64,000 nucleotides of DNA from Phallusia mammillata (lineage: Eukaryota; Chordata; Ascidiacea; Phlebobranchia; Ascidiidae): NCBI GenBank assembly GCA_003260075.1, contig QLIY01000206.1, positions 103,255-167,254 of the forward strand. The letters run 5' to 3'. Positions 47,701 to 57,529 of this stretch are shown here, in pieces. Under the pieces are notes generated by a model. That model was not told where the DNA came from. It saw nothing but the letters and a program-made list of their open reading frames with translations, and did no database searches. Position 1 is the stretch's first letter. Every line of letters starts with the position of its first letter. The position numbers and the translations under genes were made by a program.

Positions 47701-50700
47701 ATTCAGTGTTATTTACTATGATGAAGGCGACCTGTGTAGGACGTCGAAACGTCGGAATAAAAATACATGCCAGAAGAGCTCTACAAACTTGGTATTGCAA
47801 CCTTTTTGCTAAGTTATGGCATTTTTAATTTAGATAGGACATAGTTATGGCATTTTCCCCCCCCCCCCCCGTGCGTCGCAAGATTAGAAAACTTTTCCGA
47901 GGGCGCCGCAACAAAAAAGTTTGAGAACCACTGACGTAGCCTACACATCCGTTTGATCAATACCTTTAACAGTAGGCTGGGGTTCGAACCATATATCCCC
48001 CCCCCCCGTGCGTCGCAAGATTAGAAAACTTTTCCGAGGGCGCCGCAACAAAAAAAGTTTGAGAACCACTGACGTAGCCTACACACCCGTTTGATCAATA
48101 CCTTTAACAGTAGGCTGGGGTTCGAACCATATATGATTTGATTACTTTACGATTTGGCAAGCATCAAAACATAAAGGGGACTTAAATGTTTGTAATTAAG
48201 TAATAATAAAAGATATTGTTTCTGTCGAAATAATTTAAAACGCAATATTGATAGGATTTACTAATATGTTCAAGCTGCAATAAAATATGATTTGAAACAT
48301 TTACATTTTAGCTTTGTTACAAACCACAATCGCCAAAACGCTTCAAAATTGTCTGTCACCTAAAAAATCGTATCAGTATTCATTTGTATTTACATTGTCG
48401 AGCCACAATCGATGGAAATCCGGTTTATTATTGAGCTTCTATTTAGTGGACCAATTAAGAGCTTCATATTAGGTTGTACTTGACAACATATGCGCTTTGA
48501 TTCACGAATAAAAAGCAAGGCTGGGTTACAAGGAATGGGTGAACATTGGTCATTGGGGTTTTAGGGGTTTGGTGTTTTTTTACAGCGCCTATTTTATACA
48601 AATAGGGAATTGGTGGTGTTAAAGATTTGGAAAAATGTAAGTAAATAATATTTTTGGAATGTTTTTGTCGAAGTTACACTATTGCCCGATATATGAAAAA
48701 CGACGTAAATTATGCGCATTAAGTTAGACGGAAACCACATTGAACTCAAAAGCGATTTGCTGCAATTTTATAGAACACTTAGGTACAAAACCTTCGACTT
48801 TAATAAGTTTTAAAATTGAAGAAGCATTATGAGCCAAACTGACCAAAAATAATTTAACAAACAAATCTGCATGTAGTATCCCTAAAAATATTTTTATGGA
48901 CAAAATATGTAGTAGGTAAAACGTTAACACAGTCAAATAGATAAAGACCCCAATGAAAAGGTATCATTTTTATGAAACGCCAATTCACAATGGTTGTATG
49001 GGCGAATCGGTTCGCGATAAGAGCAATACGCCTGGAGTTTATACAGCAGACAAGGTGTGATTTGTTATTCTGATAAAATCGCTTCGATGTTCAAAACGAC
49101 AAAAATGCGACGCGACAAATTTTAACCACAAAAACTTTCAGTCGTCTGAACAAACATGTCTGTGTTTGCTTTTGATTGATCGACGTGTTATGGGGTTTAA
49201 ACGCCCGCTAGGTCAGCAGAATTTTATTCCTGCCTTACATGTGTTTTGTCGGTTGCCAAGCAACAGATGCTGTGTCACTGTGGGTAACCTTGGTGCCTTA
49301 AACCAGTGGTTATCAACTCGTTTCAGGCCATGGACCACCGCCCCAGTAAAAATAATATCGTGGACCATTTTATTTTTGAGCAAGATCGGGGTACGCACAC
49401 AAACCTACTCTTTGGGCTTGAAACATATTTTTTTTAAACCGACTTTGAAGAAGTGAGATACAATTATCAACAGCTAACATTTGGATGCTCTTTCAACATG
49501 TAATATACAATCATCTAATCACTTAATTTAGTGGACGTCCTGTGGACCACCCACTAAGTCAGGGGTTCTTAACCGGGGGTGCGAGAATTGTTCCTAGGGG
49601 GTGCGTGGATGCTGAATCATTAAGGTTGGTTAGGTCTATTCTATTTAGGCAATTACAGAAAGGGGAGCAAAAATTGGTTAGTGATTTGAAAGGGGGTGCG
49701 AAAATTAGTTAGTGATTTGAAAGGGGTGCAGCAAGGAAAAAAGGTTAAGAACCACTGCACTAAGTCATCATGGACCACCAGTTGAGAACCACTGCCTTAA
49801 ACTCTTCATCTAAGACGCTACGGGATTTTAGGGTCGGATGCGGGCTTAAGTTGGGCGAAAATGGTTTTGGACTAAGGATTGAATAGGAGTTGCCAGTACG
49901 AATAATTCGTAGTGTGACGTTTTCCACATAATTTGCGCACTGTGACGTCACAAAAAAATTCCTACTCTGTTGTTTAAACAAATATTACGCACTGTGACGT
50001 CACAAATTCATCGTGCACTGTGACGTCACAAATAATTCGTATTATGTTGTATCAAAAATAATTTGCCAACTGTGATGTCACGAATAAATCGCTCTCTGTG
50101 ACGTCACAAACAGTTCACGCTTTGTGACGTTGTACTCACGTGGTTCGGTGGATACGTTATTGTACATGCTGTTCACCATGTGGAGAGTTTGACTGACAGC
50201 CCGGGCGTGAGCGTTACAGGAATCGAATAATTCGAATCCAAGTTTTACGTCGGGTAGAATATCAGACCTGAAATACAAGAAAGAGTTTGAAAAAACCTTG
50301 ACCTTGTAAAGATATCAGGAAAATCAATATGATATTACTTGACATATGGTATATTGGTGATGCTACAATATATTAAAGACGGATTTAAATTTGTCTTTTA
50401 TACCGACTTTTTTTGCCAACACATTTTCTGATTTTGCTTATCGGTACTTTTTGTTGTTTGTAAACTGACCACAACTTTTTTGTTTTTTGTTTTAATTTCA
50501 ATATTTCTGTATAATGTTAAATTTCGTATGAATCTACATCGAATACGGTAATTAGCAAGTTCTGCGAAAAGGTAAGCAAAATTTTAAAAACAAGCTTTAT
50601 TTATAAAACAACGAATTAGTTGATCATGTTTGGCGTTTAACTAACCTTGCTATATTATTTGGCCTAACACAAATTCTTGATTTCGCGTGTAAAGGTTTAC

Positions 50701-53700
50701 CAACTGTTCTCAAGTTAACTGACGATTCGACATTGAATCCCTTACAACAGTCAGAAAGTTCGCTATAGCGATTAACTCAGCGTTACAAAACGAATTTAAC
50801 AGTTCAATGTCAAATCGGTTTGTTTAGGTCTAGGACATTTTACTTCGTCACCGCGTTCACATTCTATTTAACCTGTATCATGGCACAGTTATGCGATGAG
50901 GAAACGCTTGAACGAAATTGAACAGACGTTGCGGTTACAAAACCCGCATCACAGCATTTTACTGAACTCAGCGTCAGAAGAGCCTTTCTCCTAACTTACT
51001 TACAGATTTCAGAAAAGGGTTGGTCAATCCGGTAGGCATGAAATTGTTGTTTGAAATTGTTATCTTAGGGGTTAACATCTATTACAGAAGCATATCGTGC
51101 TTCCGCTTGGGTAAGAACAACCCTAGTATGATTGATAAACCTTCTAAGGCGCAGTTGATACGTATTGTAAACATAAAACTCATTTAGGTTGAAAAATAGT
51201 TAATTTATAATATTTTGGTCATGCACGTTTATAGCGCTGTATGTTTTGAACTATTGGCAATAAATCAAACTTTTCAAACAACATTTTTAGCCGGTTGTTT
51301 GCCGATAAATCACGAATCCAATAAGCGGGTCAGTAACGTTACGCACCGTAGAATTAAAGTTTAATTTTTTAAACGCAAAAACGTGGTTTGAAATTTTTTA
51401 AGCCAAACCGTATCTTTTTGCCCCATTCTTTTAGAAGATTCCATATGGACCAACAGCAAAAACGTCGCCCAAATACAATTTATTTATAACACCGTATCAA
51501 AATAAAACACTACCAAAATAACAGCCCTGTACAAGCTGGTCAACTGTTCTTACAAAAAATACCCTTTAAATGTGCTTTGCACCTTATTGATTTGGTTCTA
51601 GTAAATCTCATGTTTTAAAAACTTTTAATTAATTGAAGGCTTTTAAGCGGCCAGATTCGAATCCTTACCTGTTGTTAATTTCCTCCACTGCATAAATCAT
51701 TGCTTGCATCCAACGAAACCCGAGAAAGTTGTACTTTTCACATTCCACCGGTAAAGGCTTGCTTAGAAGGCTGTGAAGAACAAATGTGTACACTAAAAAA
51801 AGACTTGTAGTTCAAATTCATGAAGTAACAACGTGTCTTTGGGTTGCGCGTTTACGTTTACGAGCGTAAGAAAACCTATGCAGCACATACACTGGTGTGT
51901 GGCCGCCCCCCCCCCAATTTTTTAAACGCAAAAACGTGGTTTGAAATTTTTTAAGCCAAACCGCATCTTTTTGCCCCATTCTTTTAGAAGATTTCATATA
52001 CATATAGACCGACAGCAAAAACGTCGCCCAAATACAACTTATTTATAAAACCATATCAAAATCAAACACTACCAAAATAACAGCCCTGTACAAGCTGGTC
52101 AACTGTTCCTAGAAAATACCCTTTAAATGTGCTTTGTACCTTATTGATTTGGTTCTAGTAAATCTCTTGTTCTAAATTTTTTTAATTAATTGAAGGCTTT
52201 TAAGCGGCCAGATTCGAATCCTTACCTGTTGTTAATTTCCTCCACTGCATAAATCATTGCTTGCATCCAACGAAACCCGAGAAAGTTGTATTTTTCACAT
52301 TCCACCGGTAAAGGTTTGCTTAGAAGGCTGTGAAGAACAACTATGTACACTAAAAAAAGACTTGTAATTCAAATTCAAGAAACAACTTGTCTTTGGGTTG
52401 CGCGTTTACGTTTACGAGCGTAAGAAAATCTATGCTGCACATAAACTGGTGTGTGGTCACAGCGTGTACATCTAATGTTGCTCACAATCGTCCTCAGTGC
52501 ATTCAGAAAGCTTGTGTATATGCCCAGACACATGAAAACCTATGCAGCACATACACTGGTGTGTGGCCACAGTGTGCACACCTAATGTCGCTCACAGTGG
52601 TCCTCAGTGTACTCAGGAAGCTCGTGTGTATGCGCAGACACATGAAAACCTATGCTGCTTTTTAAATGGCGTGTGGCCGCAGTGTCCACATCTATTGTTG
52701 CTCACAGTGGTCCTCAGTGTACTCAGATCTGTTAGATATAAGTCTAAACTACGAAACCGAAATGTCTGTGGGATTTCCAAGTGTTTGGGAAGTTTCATGC
52801 GGTTTTACGTGTAGATATTATGCTTGATAAGATGGGACTCTTGACTTTGAAGTGTCCATGCTTTTTCAATGCAATTTCAATTGGAATACGTTAACATTAA
52901 GGTCGCATTGTATTGACAATAAGTATGGATAAAATGCCAAAAGAAAATGATAAATTTGCGAACGATACATTAGGTTCTCAACAAAATCTGATTTTAGTTC
53001 TTAGCATGTCAAATTCAACATGACAAAAACCCTTCGACCGATACTTTAAAAATGTCCGAGACAAAAACAAATCAATAGTTCGTCTGGAATGTGCTAAAGG
53101 ATGTTTTATCACTAAATCATATGTGCAAATATGCTACTTGCATTAGGAATCACTGACAGAATCACAAAAAGTGATTTAATCAAAATAAATGTTTTGCCGG
53201 CGCCTATATGAACACATTTAACGTGACTGTAGAAGTATGTTTTGTCAACTTGCTTTTGTTTTGAAAGCTTTGTAGTGACAAGTGTCAAAAGTAAAAGTGA
53301 AAATGCCACTGGTAAGGTCACACATACTTGGGTTTTCAACAGCCCTCGTGGCCACATTCAATCTTAATGATTTGTTTTCAGGCGTAAAGGCACCAATGCC
53401 GCTTTTGTTTTGACTATCCTGTCACTATAGAAGCCATAGACAGGTTTCAAATACTGCACTGAAGAATGCGCGAGATTTCAGCTACAGGTGTGTCAAAATG
53501 ACGACAGTTTAACAAGGCCGTGCAGCTACGTAGAATCAAAATTAAACAAAATGGGATTCAAACCAGTTTGAAAACCGCCAACGGGTCGAACCGGATATTT
53601 TGCCTGAACCGAAACGAAACCCAAAAACAATTTGTTTTCAAAATCTGGAACAAACGCGAACCCCACAAAACAGTAAACAGTGTACCCGAATCGAACCTGA

Positions 53701-54696
53701 ACCTATTTAAAACCCAGGTCGACTCGCAGCATAATAGTCTGTCTGTTGTTTTGAGCGCATCTCAAGTAGCAAGTATTTGCACTAAATTTCGTTGGATGTT
53801 GTTTCGTTTTGGTTTTCAGGCCGTTGAGTTGTTTGTTTCAGAAATACACTGGCGCGTGGTTTGCAGGGCCCTGAGGCGTGAATTGCAGAATTGAAGTTGA
53901 AATCATAATTGTTGGTACTTTCAGTTAAAAAACATTTACAAGAAAGTTACACTTTAAAAACAAAGGCTGAGGTTGCATATAACGATTGAATTTAGTTTGG
54001 AAGCCCGCTTTATGGTCAATAGCGATGCAGGGGTACATTTTGCACACAAGCTCACTAAGTACATCGGGAGCAATGTTTACGCCGTGGTCACACACCAGTT
54101 AATGCGCAGAATAGGTTTCCATGTGTCTCGGCATATACAAAATCTCCCAGAGTACACCGAGAACCACTGTAAGCGACATTAATTATGCAATGTTTACGGT
54201 GTGGCCACACACCATGCAGTTTATATGCAGCATAGATTTTCGATAGCTCTCAGTGCAAAAGACATTGTCAAAATTACCTTAGTAAAAATCACGTTTTTGC
54301 AAGTGATACTAAACATGTCATAAGGAATCACTTTTAGTGTGAACAGCCCTTCGTTCGTTGGAAAACAAAAAGTAACAAATACACACCTAAGTAAGCAACC
54401 CATACCTGTAGTTGTCAGATCTGTATGTGGTGTAATGCAACGGAAAAAGTCCACCAAGCACGACTTGCCCATCTTTGTGATATTCTACCGATTTGACATA
54501 AGTGGCCTGTGTGCTGGGCAGATACCCGGCCCCCCCCCCCAGATCTGTATGTGGTGTAATGCAACGGAAAAAGTCCACCAAGCACGACATGCCCATCTTT
54601 GTGATATTCCACCGATTTGACGTAAGTGGCCTGTGTGCTGGGGAGATATCCGGGAATGAATAGACAAATTAAAACGACGATAGAAATGTGACGCAT
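27035..54696 (-). CDS. CASR: Class C GPCR, calcium-sensing-receptor-like, 21 exons
   Basis: Minus-strand exons: 54696-54541 plus 54416-54406 (one exon split by an assembly join), 51770-51669, 50267-50140, 45923-45785, 43384-43192, 41579-41381, 38995-38807, 38319-38141, 36101-36006, 34556-34347, 33884-33710, 33062-32958, 32183-32035, 31264-31160, 30820-30695, 30384-30162, 29756-29635, 29287-29179, 28667-28477, 28076-27932, 27135-27035. Every phase agrees: 3153 nt, 1050 residues (human CaSR 1078). Order: signal peptide; Venus-flytrap domain (~20-530); nine-Cys NCD3G linker (535-592, [17 protein letters not shown]); seven TM helices (~600-865, including [20 protein letters not shown]); C-tail. 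Residues aligned with the CaSR amino-acid and calcium pocket are kept: Ser in SYASTSR, Asp in IPNDDEQA, Tyr in DDDYGRPG, Glu in ASEAW. The tail start [19 protein letters not shown] resembles CaSR most among class C receptors. It should be a plasma-membrane G-protein-coupled sensor of calcium and/or amino acids. Exons 1, 2 and 12 have haplotype-like duplicates. Confidence 0.92.
28200..28450. repeat. ~31-bp tandem repeat in CaSR-like intron 19
   Basis: Six or so units of CAGTTCCTTATTAAAATAG followed by an A-rich tract, degenerate at the edges. It is between the exons at 28477-28667 and 27932-28076. Confidence 0.7.
28755..29170. repeat. GTGTCAACTGTCAGTGCA minisatellite in CaSR-like intron 18
   Basis: AGGTGTCAACTGTCAGTGCA and variants recur at 28770-28845 and 28970-29170, interleaved with a longer repeated block (GTTGCTAAATAAATAA, ACCAATACACGGA). 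The array ends only 7 bp from the exon 18 donor at 29179. Confidence 0.65.
29849..30147. mobile_element. hAT-type MITE beside the TM6 exon donor
   Basis: CAGTGGTTCTCAACTGGTGG and GAGTTGAGAACCACTG are inverted ends. The family matches 49304-49794 (GTCCATGATGAC, CCATGGACCAC). No matching 8-bp flanks. The element ends 14 bp from the exon boundary at 30162, inside the intron. Confidence 0.7.
32817..33141. other. C11 joins in CaSR-like intron 12 and at exon 12
   Basis: Runs at 32817-32827 and 33131-33141. Both have near-identical flanks (GATTTTGGGAGGC and TTTATTAGTTGATTCAGGAT around the first; the exon 12 start around the second). These are the first C-polarity joins. Confidence 0.75.
33142..33260 (-). 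other. Duplicate copy of CaSR-like exon 12 start (assembly)
   Basis: The first part of exon 12 ([18 protein letters not shown]) and its acceptor, present in full at 32958-33062, recur after the C run at 33131-33141 and stop at that run. About 110 bp are near identical to 32990-33105. Read as an unmerged contig end. Confidence 0.75.
33383..33640. mobile_element. tRNA-SINE fragments, two orientations
   Basis: 33383-33475 matches the SINE tail in minus orientation (GACCAGCGATCACGAC). 33560-33640 has a plus-strand B box (GGTTCAAATCCCACCGCAGG) followed by the body. Confidence 0.5.
34153..34230 (+). repeat. Hammerhead-like repeat, copy 3
   Basis: The core reads CTTATGA instead of CTGATGA, then GGCATGAGCATTTGTC, GAAACGTTT and ACGTC. 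It is probably decayed. It lies in the CaSR-like intron between exons 10 and 11, on the strand opposite to the gene. Confidence 0.4.
35290..35620. other. C11 join with ~130-bp duplicate
   Basis: CAACATTAAGACGTTGTTTA and the following ~130 bp occur on each side of the C run at 35481-35491. CaSR-like intron between exons 9 and 10. Confidence 0.75.
36283..36625. repeat. Foldback (GAGCTC-arm) element, long copy
   Basis: GAGCTCTTCTGGTAAAT at the left and ATTTGCCAGAAGAGCTC at the right are inverted arms. The interior has TTTCGACGTCCTATACAGGT twice and GTGTTATTTACCCTGATGAA. CaSR-like intron 8, about 180 bp upstream of exon 9 in gene orientation. Confidence 0.65.
37041..37208. mobile_element. pogo/Tigger-like MITE, copy 2
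   Basis: Starts CAGTAACCCTCAGGTAATCC after TATA and ends AATTGAGGTCACTA before TATA. It contains CATCGGTTAATCCGGATCTT. Intron of the CaSR-like gene between exons 8 and 9. Confidence 0.55.
37925..38160. repeat. ~57-bp tandem array copying an exon end and splice donor
   Basis: ACCTCTAGTAACCCGGATCC-type units recur with 54-60-bp spacing. The unit nearest the gene overlaps the last 18 coding nt of exon 8 and its donor. Read on the minus strand each unit gives CTAGAG followed by GTTAGT or GTCAGT. Confidence 0.75.
39606..39900. mobile_element. hAT-type MITE, perfect 8-bp TSD
   Basis: CAGGGGTGGCAACC ... CACATGCACCCCTG flanked by TGCTAAAC at 39598-39605 and 39901-39908. Inside are GGGCCGCACA motifs on both sides. 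CaSR-like intron 6. Confidence 0.85.
40981..41324. mobile_element. hAT-type MITE, TSD with one mismatch
   Basis: CAGGGTTGCCATCG ... GTGTGGCAACGCTG flanked by TCTATAAT and TCTACAAT. It contains AAATAAGGACAA motifs also seen at 610-825. It lies 56 bp downstream of the CaSR-like exon 6 donor. Confidence 0.75.
41824..41940. other. C10 join with ~50-bp duplicate
   Basis: GTTTTAAAGGGTTACGTTGT and the next ~30 bp are identical before and after the C run at 41879-41888. Confidence 0.8.
43440..43815 (-). mobile_element. Two tandem tRNA-derived SINEs
   Basis: Two minus-strand heads: GGGATTCGAACCTGCGGCAG ... AACTGAGCTACAGGC ends near 43615, and GGGATTTGAACCCACGACAG ... AATTGAACTACACAGGC ends near 43815. 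Each is preceded by the body (TACGCCAAGC and related). CaSR-like intron 4. Confidence 0.7.
44745..44785. repeat. Poly-C tract, 41 C
   Basis: 41 consecutive C, four times the usual length of the placeholder runs, with no obvious duplicated flank. It may be several joins concatenated or a native homopolymer. CaSR-like intron 4. Confidence 0.7.
45036..45530. mobile_element. Decayed hAT-type element
   Basis: CAGCGTTTTCAACCCTGAGT ... AAAGTTTGGAAACCACGGCG with GTCCGTGA-type subterminal motifs like those at 9465-10018. The target duplication is unclear. Confidence 0.5.
46420..46600. repeat. Satellite units, head-to-head
   Basis: A minus-type unit (CATACACACAAGCTTCCTGA) meets a plus-type unit (GTGTGGCCACAGTGTGCACA), making an imperfect palindrome of the ~115-bp satellite. 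CaSR-like intron 3. Confidence 0.55.
47010..48130. other. Four C-run joins with duplicated flanks
   Basis: Runs at 47066-47075, 47359-47369, 47857-47870 and 47997-48007. Flanks repeat nearly exactly, for example GTGCGTCGCAAGATTAGAAA at 47871 and 48008, with small indels and SNPs. A foldback-element copy lies at 47650-47805 between them. Confidence 0.75.
49304..49794. mobile_element. Outer hAT-type element of a nested pair
   Basis: CAGTGGTTATCAACTCG ... CCAGTTGAGAACCACTG, flanked by perfect CCTTAAAC at 49296-49303 and 49795-49802. Without the inner element and its duplication it would be ~285 bp. Same family as 29849-30147. Confidence 0.9.
49560..49757. mobile_element. Inner hAT-type element inserted in another
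   Basis: CAGGGGTTCTTAACCGGGGG ... AAGGTTAAGAACCACTG, flanked by perfect CACTAAGT at 49552-49559 and 49758-49765, which lies within the outer element. It is 198 bp with repeated GGGGTGCGA motifs. Confidence 0.9.
49905..50125. repeat. Array of TGACGTCA (CRE-like) palindromes
   Basis: Perfect TGACGTCA at 49943-49950, 49995-50002, 50021-50028 and 50099-50106, plus TGATGTCA near 50073, mostly within CTGTGACGTCACAAA. The array starts ~15-35 bp inside the intron after CaSR-like exon 3 (donor at 50139). It is both a degenerate tandem repeat and a cluster of consensus CREB/ATF sites. Confidence 0.65.
52226..52327 (-). other. Duplicate copy of CaSR-like exon 2 (haplotype/assembly)
   Basis: This 102-nt stretch repeats exon 2 (51669-51770) with scattered SNPs. 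Both exon and flanking intron are repeated: roughly 51357-51840 against 51916-52395, on either side of a 10-C run at 51906-51915. Both copies keep acceptor, donor and reading frame. Two near-identical copies separated by the placeholder run argue for two alleles laid end to end rather than alternative tandem exons. Confidence 0.8.
52400..52735 (+). repeat. ~115-bp satellite, three units
   Basis: Three units with AAACTGGTGTGTGGTCACAG, TTGCTCACAGTGGTCCTCAG and ATGCGCAGACACATGAAAAC blocks. CaSR-like intron 1, next to the second haplotype copy of exon 2. Confidence 0.75.
54406..54696 (-). other. CaSR-like exon 1 split by a C11 join
   Basis: Start codon at 54696-54694 gives [20 protein letters not shown], a signal peptide. 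Exon 1 is doubled: one copy (54541-54696) has the start but ends at the C run (54530-54540), the other (54406-54529) has the end and the donor (54405). Joining them at the common AGATCT gives a 167-nt exon in phase with exon 2. Confidence 0.8.
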
Positions 54697-55559
54697 GATC
54701 ACGTGATGTTTTCTTGGCTTCCAACGGTCGCGGTAAAGTAAGCAAAATTTTTAACCTGATTCTAACATGATTTTAGCGCCTAAAACACATAGAGAATAAA
54801 AATGCATTAGTTTGCTATACGCAGCTTTTGAAAGATCGATCATGTTTCAGCTTTCAAGAGATAATCCTTAACACCATCGTAATATTTGGTTTCAGCGTAT
54901 AAAAACACATACAAAAAATGTAAACAGTTTAATTCGCCATACAGAAAAGACACAAGACTGGACACATTGTAAATATTGTTGCTTATGTAGAACTTAGTCA
55001 AATAACACAAAGAAAGTAAAAACAAATAAACATCAGAATTTTTTACGTTGTATCACAACAGCAACAGTTTCCCATCCACTTTTCACAAACCGAAACACGG
55101 AACATTAAAACCACAAATTTTCATATCCGCTCGCACTGCACGATTAGTTCCTCGTCACAACAACTATAATTGCAGGCTATGAGATTTCAGTAGCAACTAT
55201 TGGCTACAGAGCCTTCCTAAACAACACCCTAATACAAAAATGTATGCACGAATTTACAATGATTGGCGCTTGATCTAAACAAGGGAATTTTTGCATGTTG
55301 ATTCTTAGTTTGATTAAATACGGTAACAGCAATACCTTTACCGAAAATACGCGAAAATTAAGTGTGTGTATAAAGTACGTACGTATGAGTTAAAATGCGT
55401 CAATTTTATTCTTATTTATTACATTTACCAGTTCAATTTTAAACTTTGTTATTGTATCTATTACTATTTAAATTGTAAGACAATTTTTAACAACTGTAAA
55501 CAGTAGACTACAGTACAAACACATTTGCCAACAAACAGATATTTGAACAAACCTGTGGT

Positions 55560-55755
55560 TTTCCCTCGAATTATCTGGGCGTACCCACTTACGAGTTGTT
55601 TTAACAATATTGCTAAGTCATTGTGTTAAGTTTAAGCCACACATGTACTAAACTTATCCCCCCCCCCTCTGGGCGTACCCACTTACGAGTTGTTTTAACA
55701 ATATTGCTAAGTCATATTGGGTTAAGTTTAAGCCACACATGTACTAAACTTACAA
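55560..55755. other. C10 join with ~90-bp duplicate, intergenic
   Basis: TCTGGGCGTACCCACTTACG and the following ~80 bp occur on both sides of the C run at 55658-55667. Confidence 0.75.
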
Positions 55756-56459
55756 ACTGCTAGGTAAACTACTAAAAAAGGCGTAAAATTTCCCCAGCAA
55801 AACACACACAACTTAAAGGTTCAAATAGACTTTTCCCAAAGTTGCATCAACTACGATATTTTTTGGTTAGTTTCAACTTGTATACTTAGTCTTGAGAATA
55901 ACAACCAAGTCTTCAAAATCAGTTATAATTGTATCTACAGCATTGGCTTGGCATTTAACTTCTAAGAATAATTCACCTCTGTTTTGGTCACTGTCTTTGC
56001 GAAAATTTAGCTAACAAAACACAGCAAGCATGAAAAGGTTAACCACCCAACAACATCACACTATGTTTGCGAAGGCAGGAAGGACAAAGAGCCAATGAAC
56101 CCGCAGAATTGGTTACATCAGAAGGCGATTTTTCGAACTAACGGGTTTTAAGTGCGATTTTTCAGCTGGTTACAACACTGACAAGACTAAAACTTGACAT
56201 CATACTTGGCAGCAAAGTTTTTACGACTTTAACACATTCTCGACAGCAGTCATTTATTCTCTCATTCACCTGCAGCAAACCATAAAATTTCGCACGAACG
56301 TCAAATAGACTTTACGCGGTTTTTAGAAAATCATTGACTGAATGTTTGCACTAAACCTTGGGACTACTTTGAGCGGACAGGAATCAGAACTTTTAAAGCC
56401 AGGTAGAAAGTTATATATCAAACTTGACAACTAGGTTTTTAAGCCACCTGAATGCGTTA

Positions 56460-57000
56460 CTGCTTTACCGCAAAAAGACTGCAAATTGACCCCCCCCCCT
56501 GTCATTCGATTTTTGCAAAGAAATTTTACCATCGACGCTTTGCAATATTAGTTGCACGAGATATAACCAACTTTATACAGCTCTTCTGGTAATTGCATTT
56601 TTATGCCGAAGTTTCGACGTCCTACACAGGTGGCCTTTATCCTACTCCCCCCCCCCCGCAAAAAGACTGCAAATTGAACGTTACTGAAATGGTGGTTTAA
56701 GATAAAGACTAGGATAGTTTCGAAAACTGGAACGATCTTCAAAATTTAACGAGAGACTCAATTGCCCTAAAAACGTATACAACACTGCAAATTTTGTAGT
56801 TTATAACTTTGGTTGCAATAAAAGTTAACGCCCTTACAAATTGACAGTGTCATTCGATTTTTGCAAAGAAATTTTACCATCGACGCTTTGCAATACTAGT
56901 TGCACGAGATATACCCAACTTTATACAGCTCTTCTGGTAATTGCATTTTTATGCCAAAGTTTTGACGTCCTACACAGGTGGCCTTTATCCTACAAGTCGC
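56460..57000. repeat. Duplicated foldback-element copies around two C runs
   Basis: GTCATTCGATTTTTGCAAAG through GCCTTTATCCTAC occurs at 56500-56645 and 56850-56992 with SNPs, separated by the C run at 56647-56657. Each holds GAGCTC-less arms (CAGCTCTTCTGGTAATTGCA) of the foldback family. Confidence 0.6.
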
Positions 57001-57345
57001 ACGAGATATGATGATACGGCATAATTATCACCACTTCTACCATTGTAATCACATCAACCTATATGCGGAAATCCTTTAGAACGTTATTTTTCTCTTGCAA
57101 ACTATAAAACTTTCAATAAACAAACAAAAGACTGAGTTCCGAAAAAATGAGGCCTAGCTGTTGACGAAATTCTCAGATTTCGTCGTGACGAGGTGATTTA
57201 ATTTAGCGGATAACTCTAATCTAATAGCTATACTAATCACAAAACGTAAGCGCTTGCTAACAAATCAGTTTCTGTATAACAGTCAACCTCTTGACACACA
57301 GAATCGCTGTTATGTCGTCTGTCTGAAAATGGGTTTTTGAGAATA

Positions 57346-57529
57346 CAATAAACCTAGGTTAAACAGGATTTGATTAATCTGGATTGTCGCCTAATTCGGA
57401 CAAAACTCGGGGTACAAATGATTTATAGTGTGGCAAGGCTTGAACTAATCGACATCGGTTAATCCGGATCTTCGCCTTATCCAGAAAAATGTTTTGGTGT
57501 TAACGGTGCAAATTAACCGAGGCTTACTG
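57346..57529. mobile_element. pogo/Tigger-like MITE, copy 3
   Basis: CAATAAACCTAGGTT ... TTAACCGAGGCTTACTG with the same central segment as the copy at 37041. Intergenic. Confidence 0.5.

Noticed and set aside
53520-53894. 124-codon open frame as a gene or receptor exon
   Set aside because: It overlaps dispersed-repeat-like sequence (GGTCGAACCGG, CCGAAACGAAACC motifs as near 3000). The receptor chain is complete and in phase without it.
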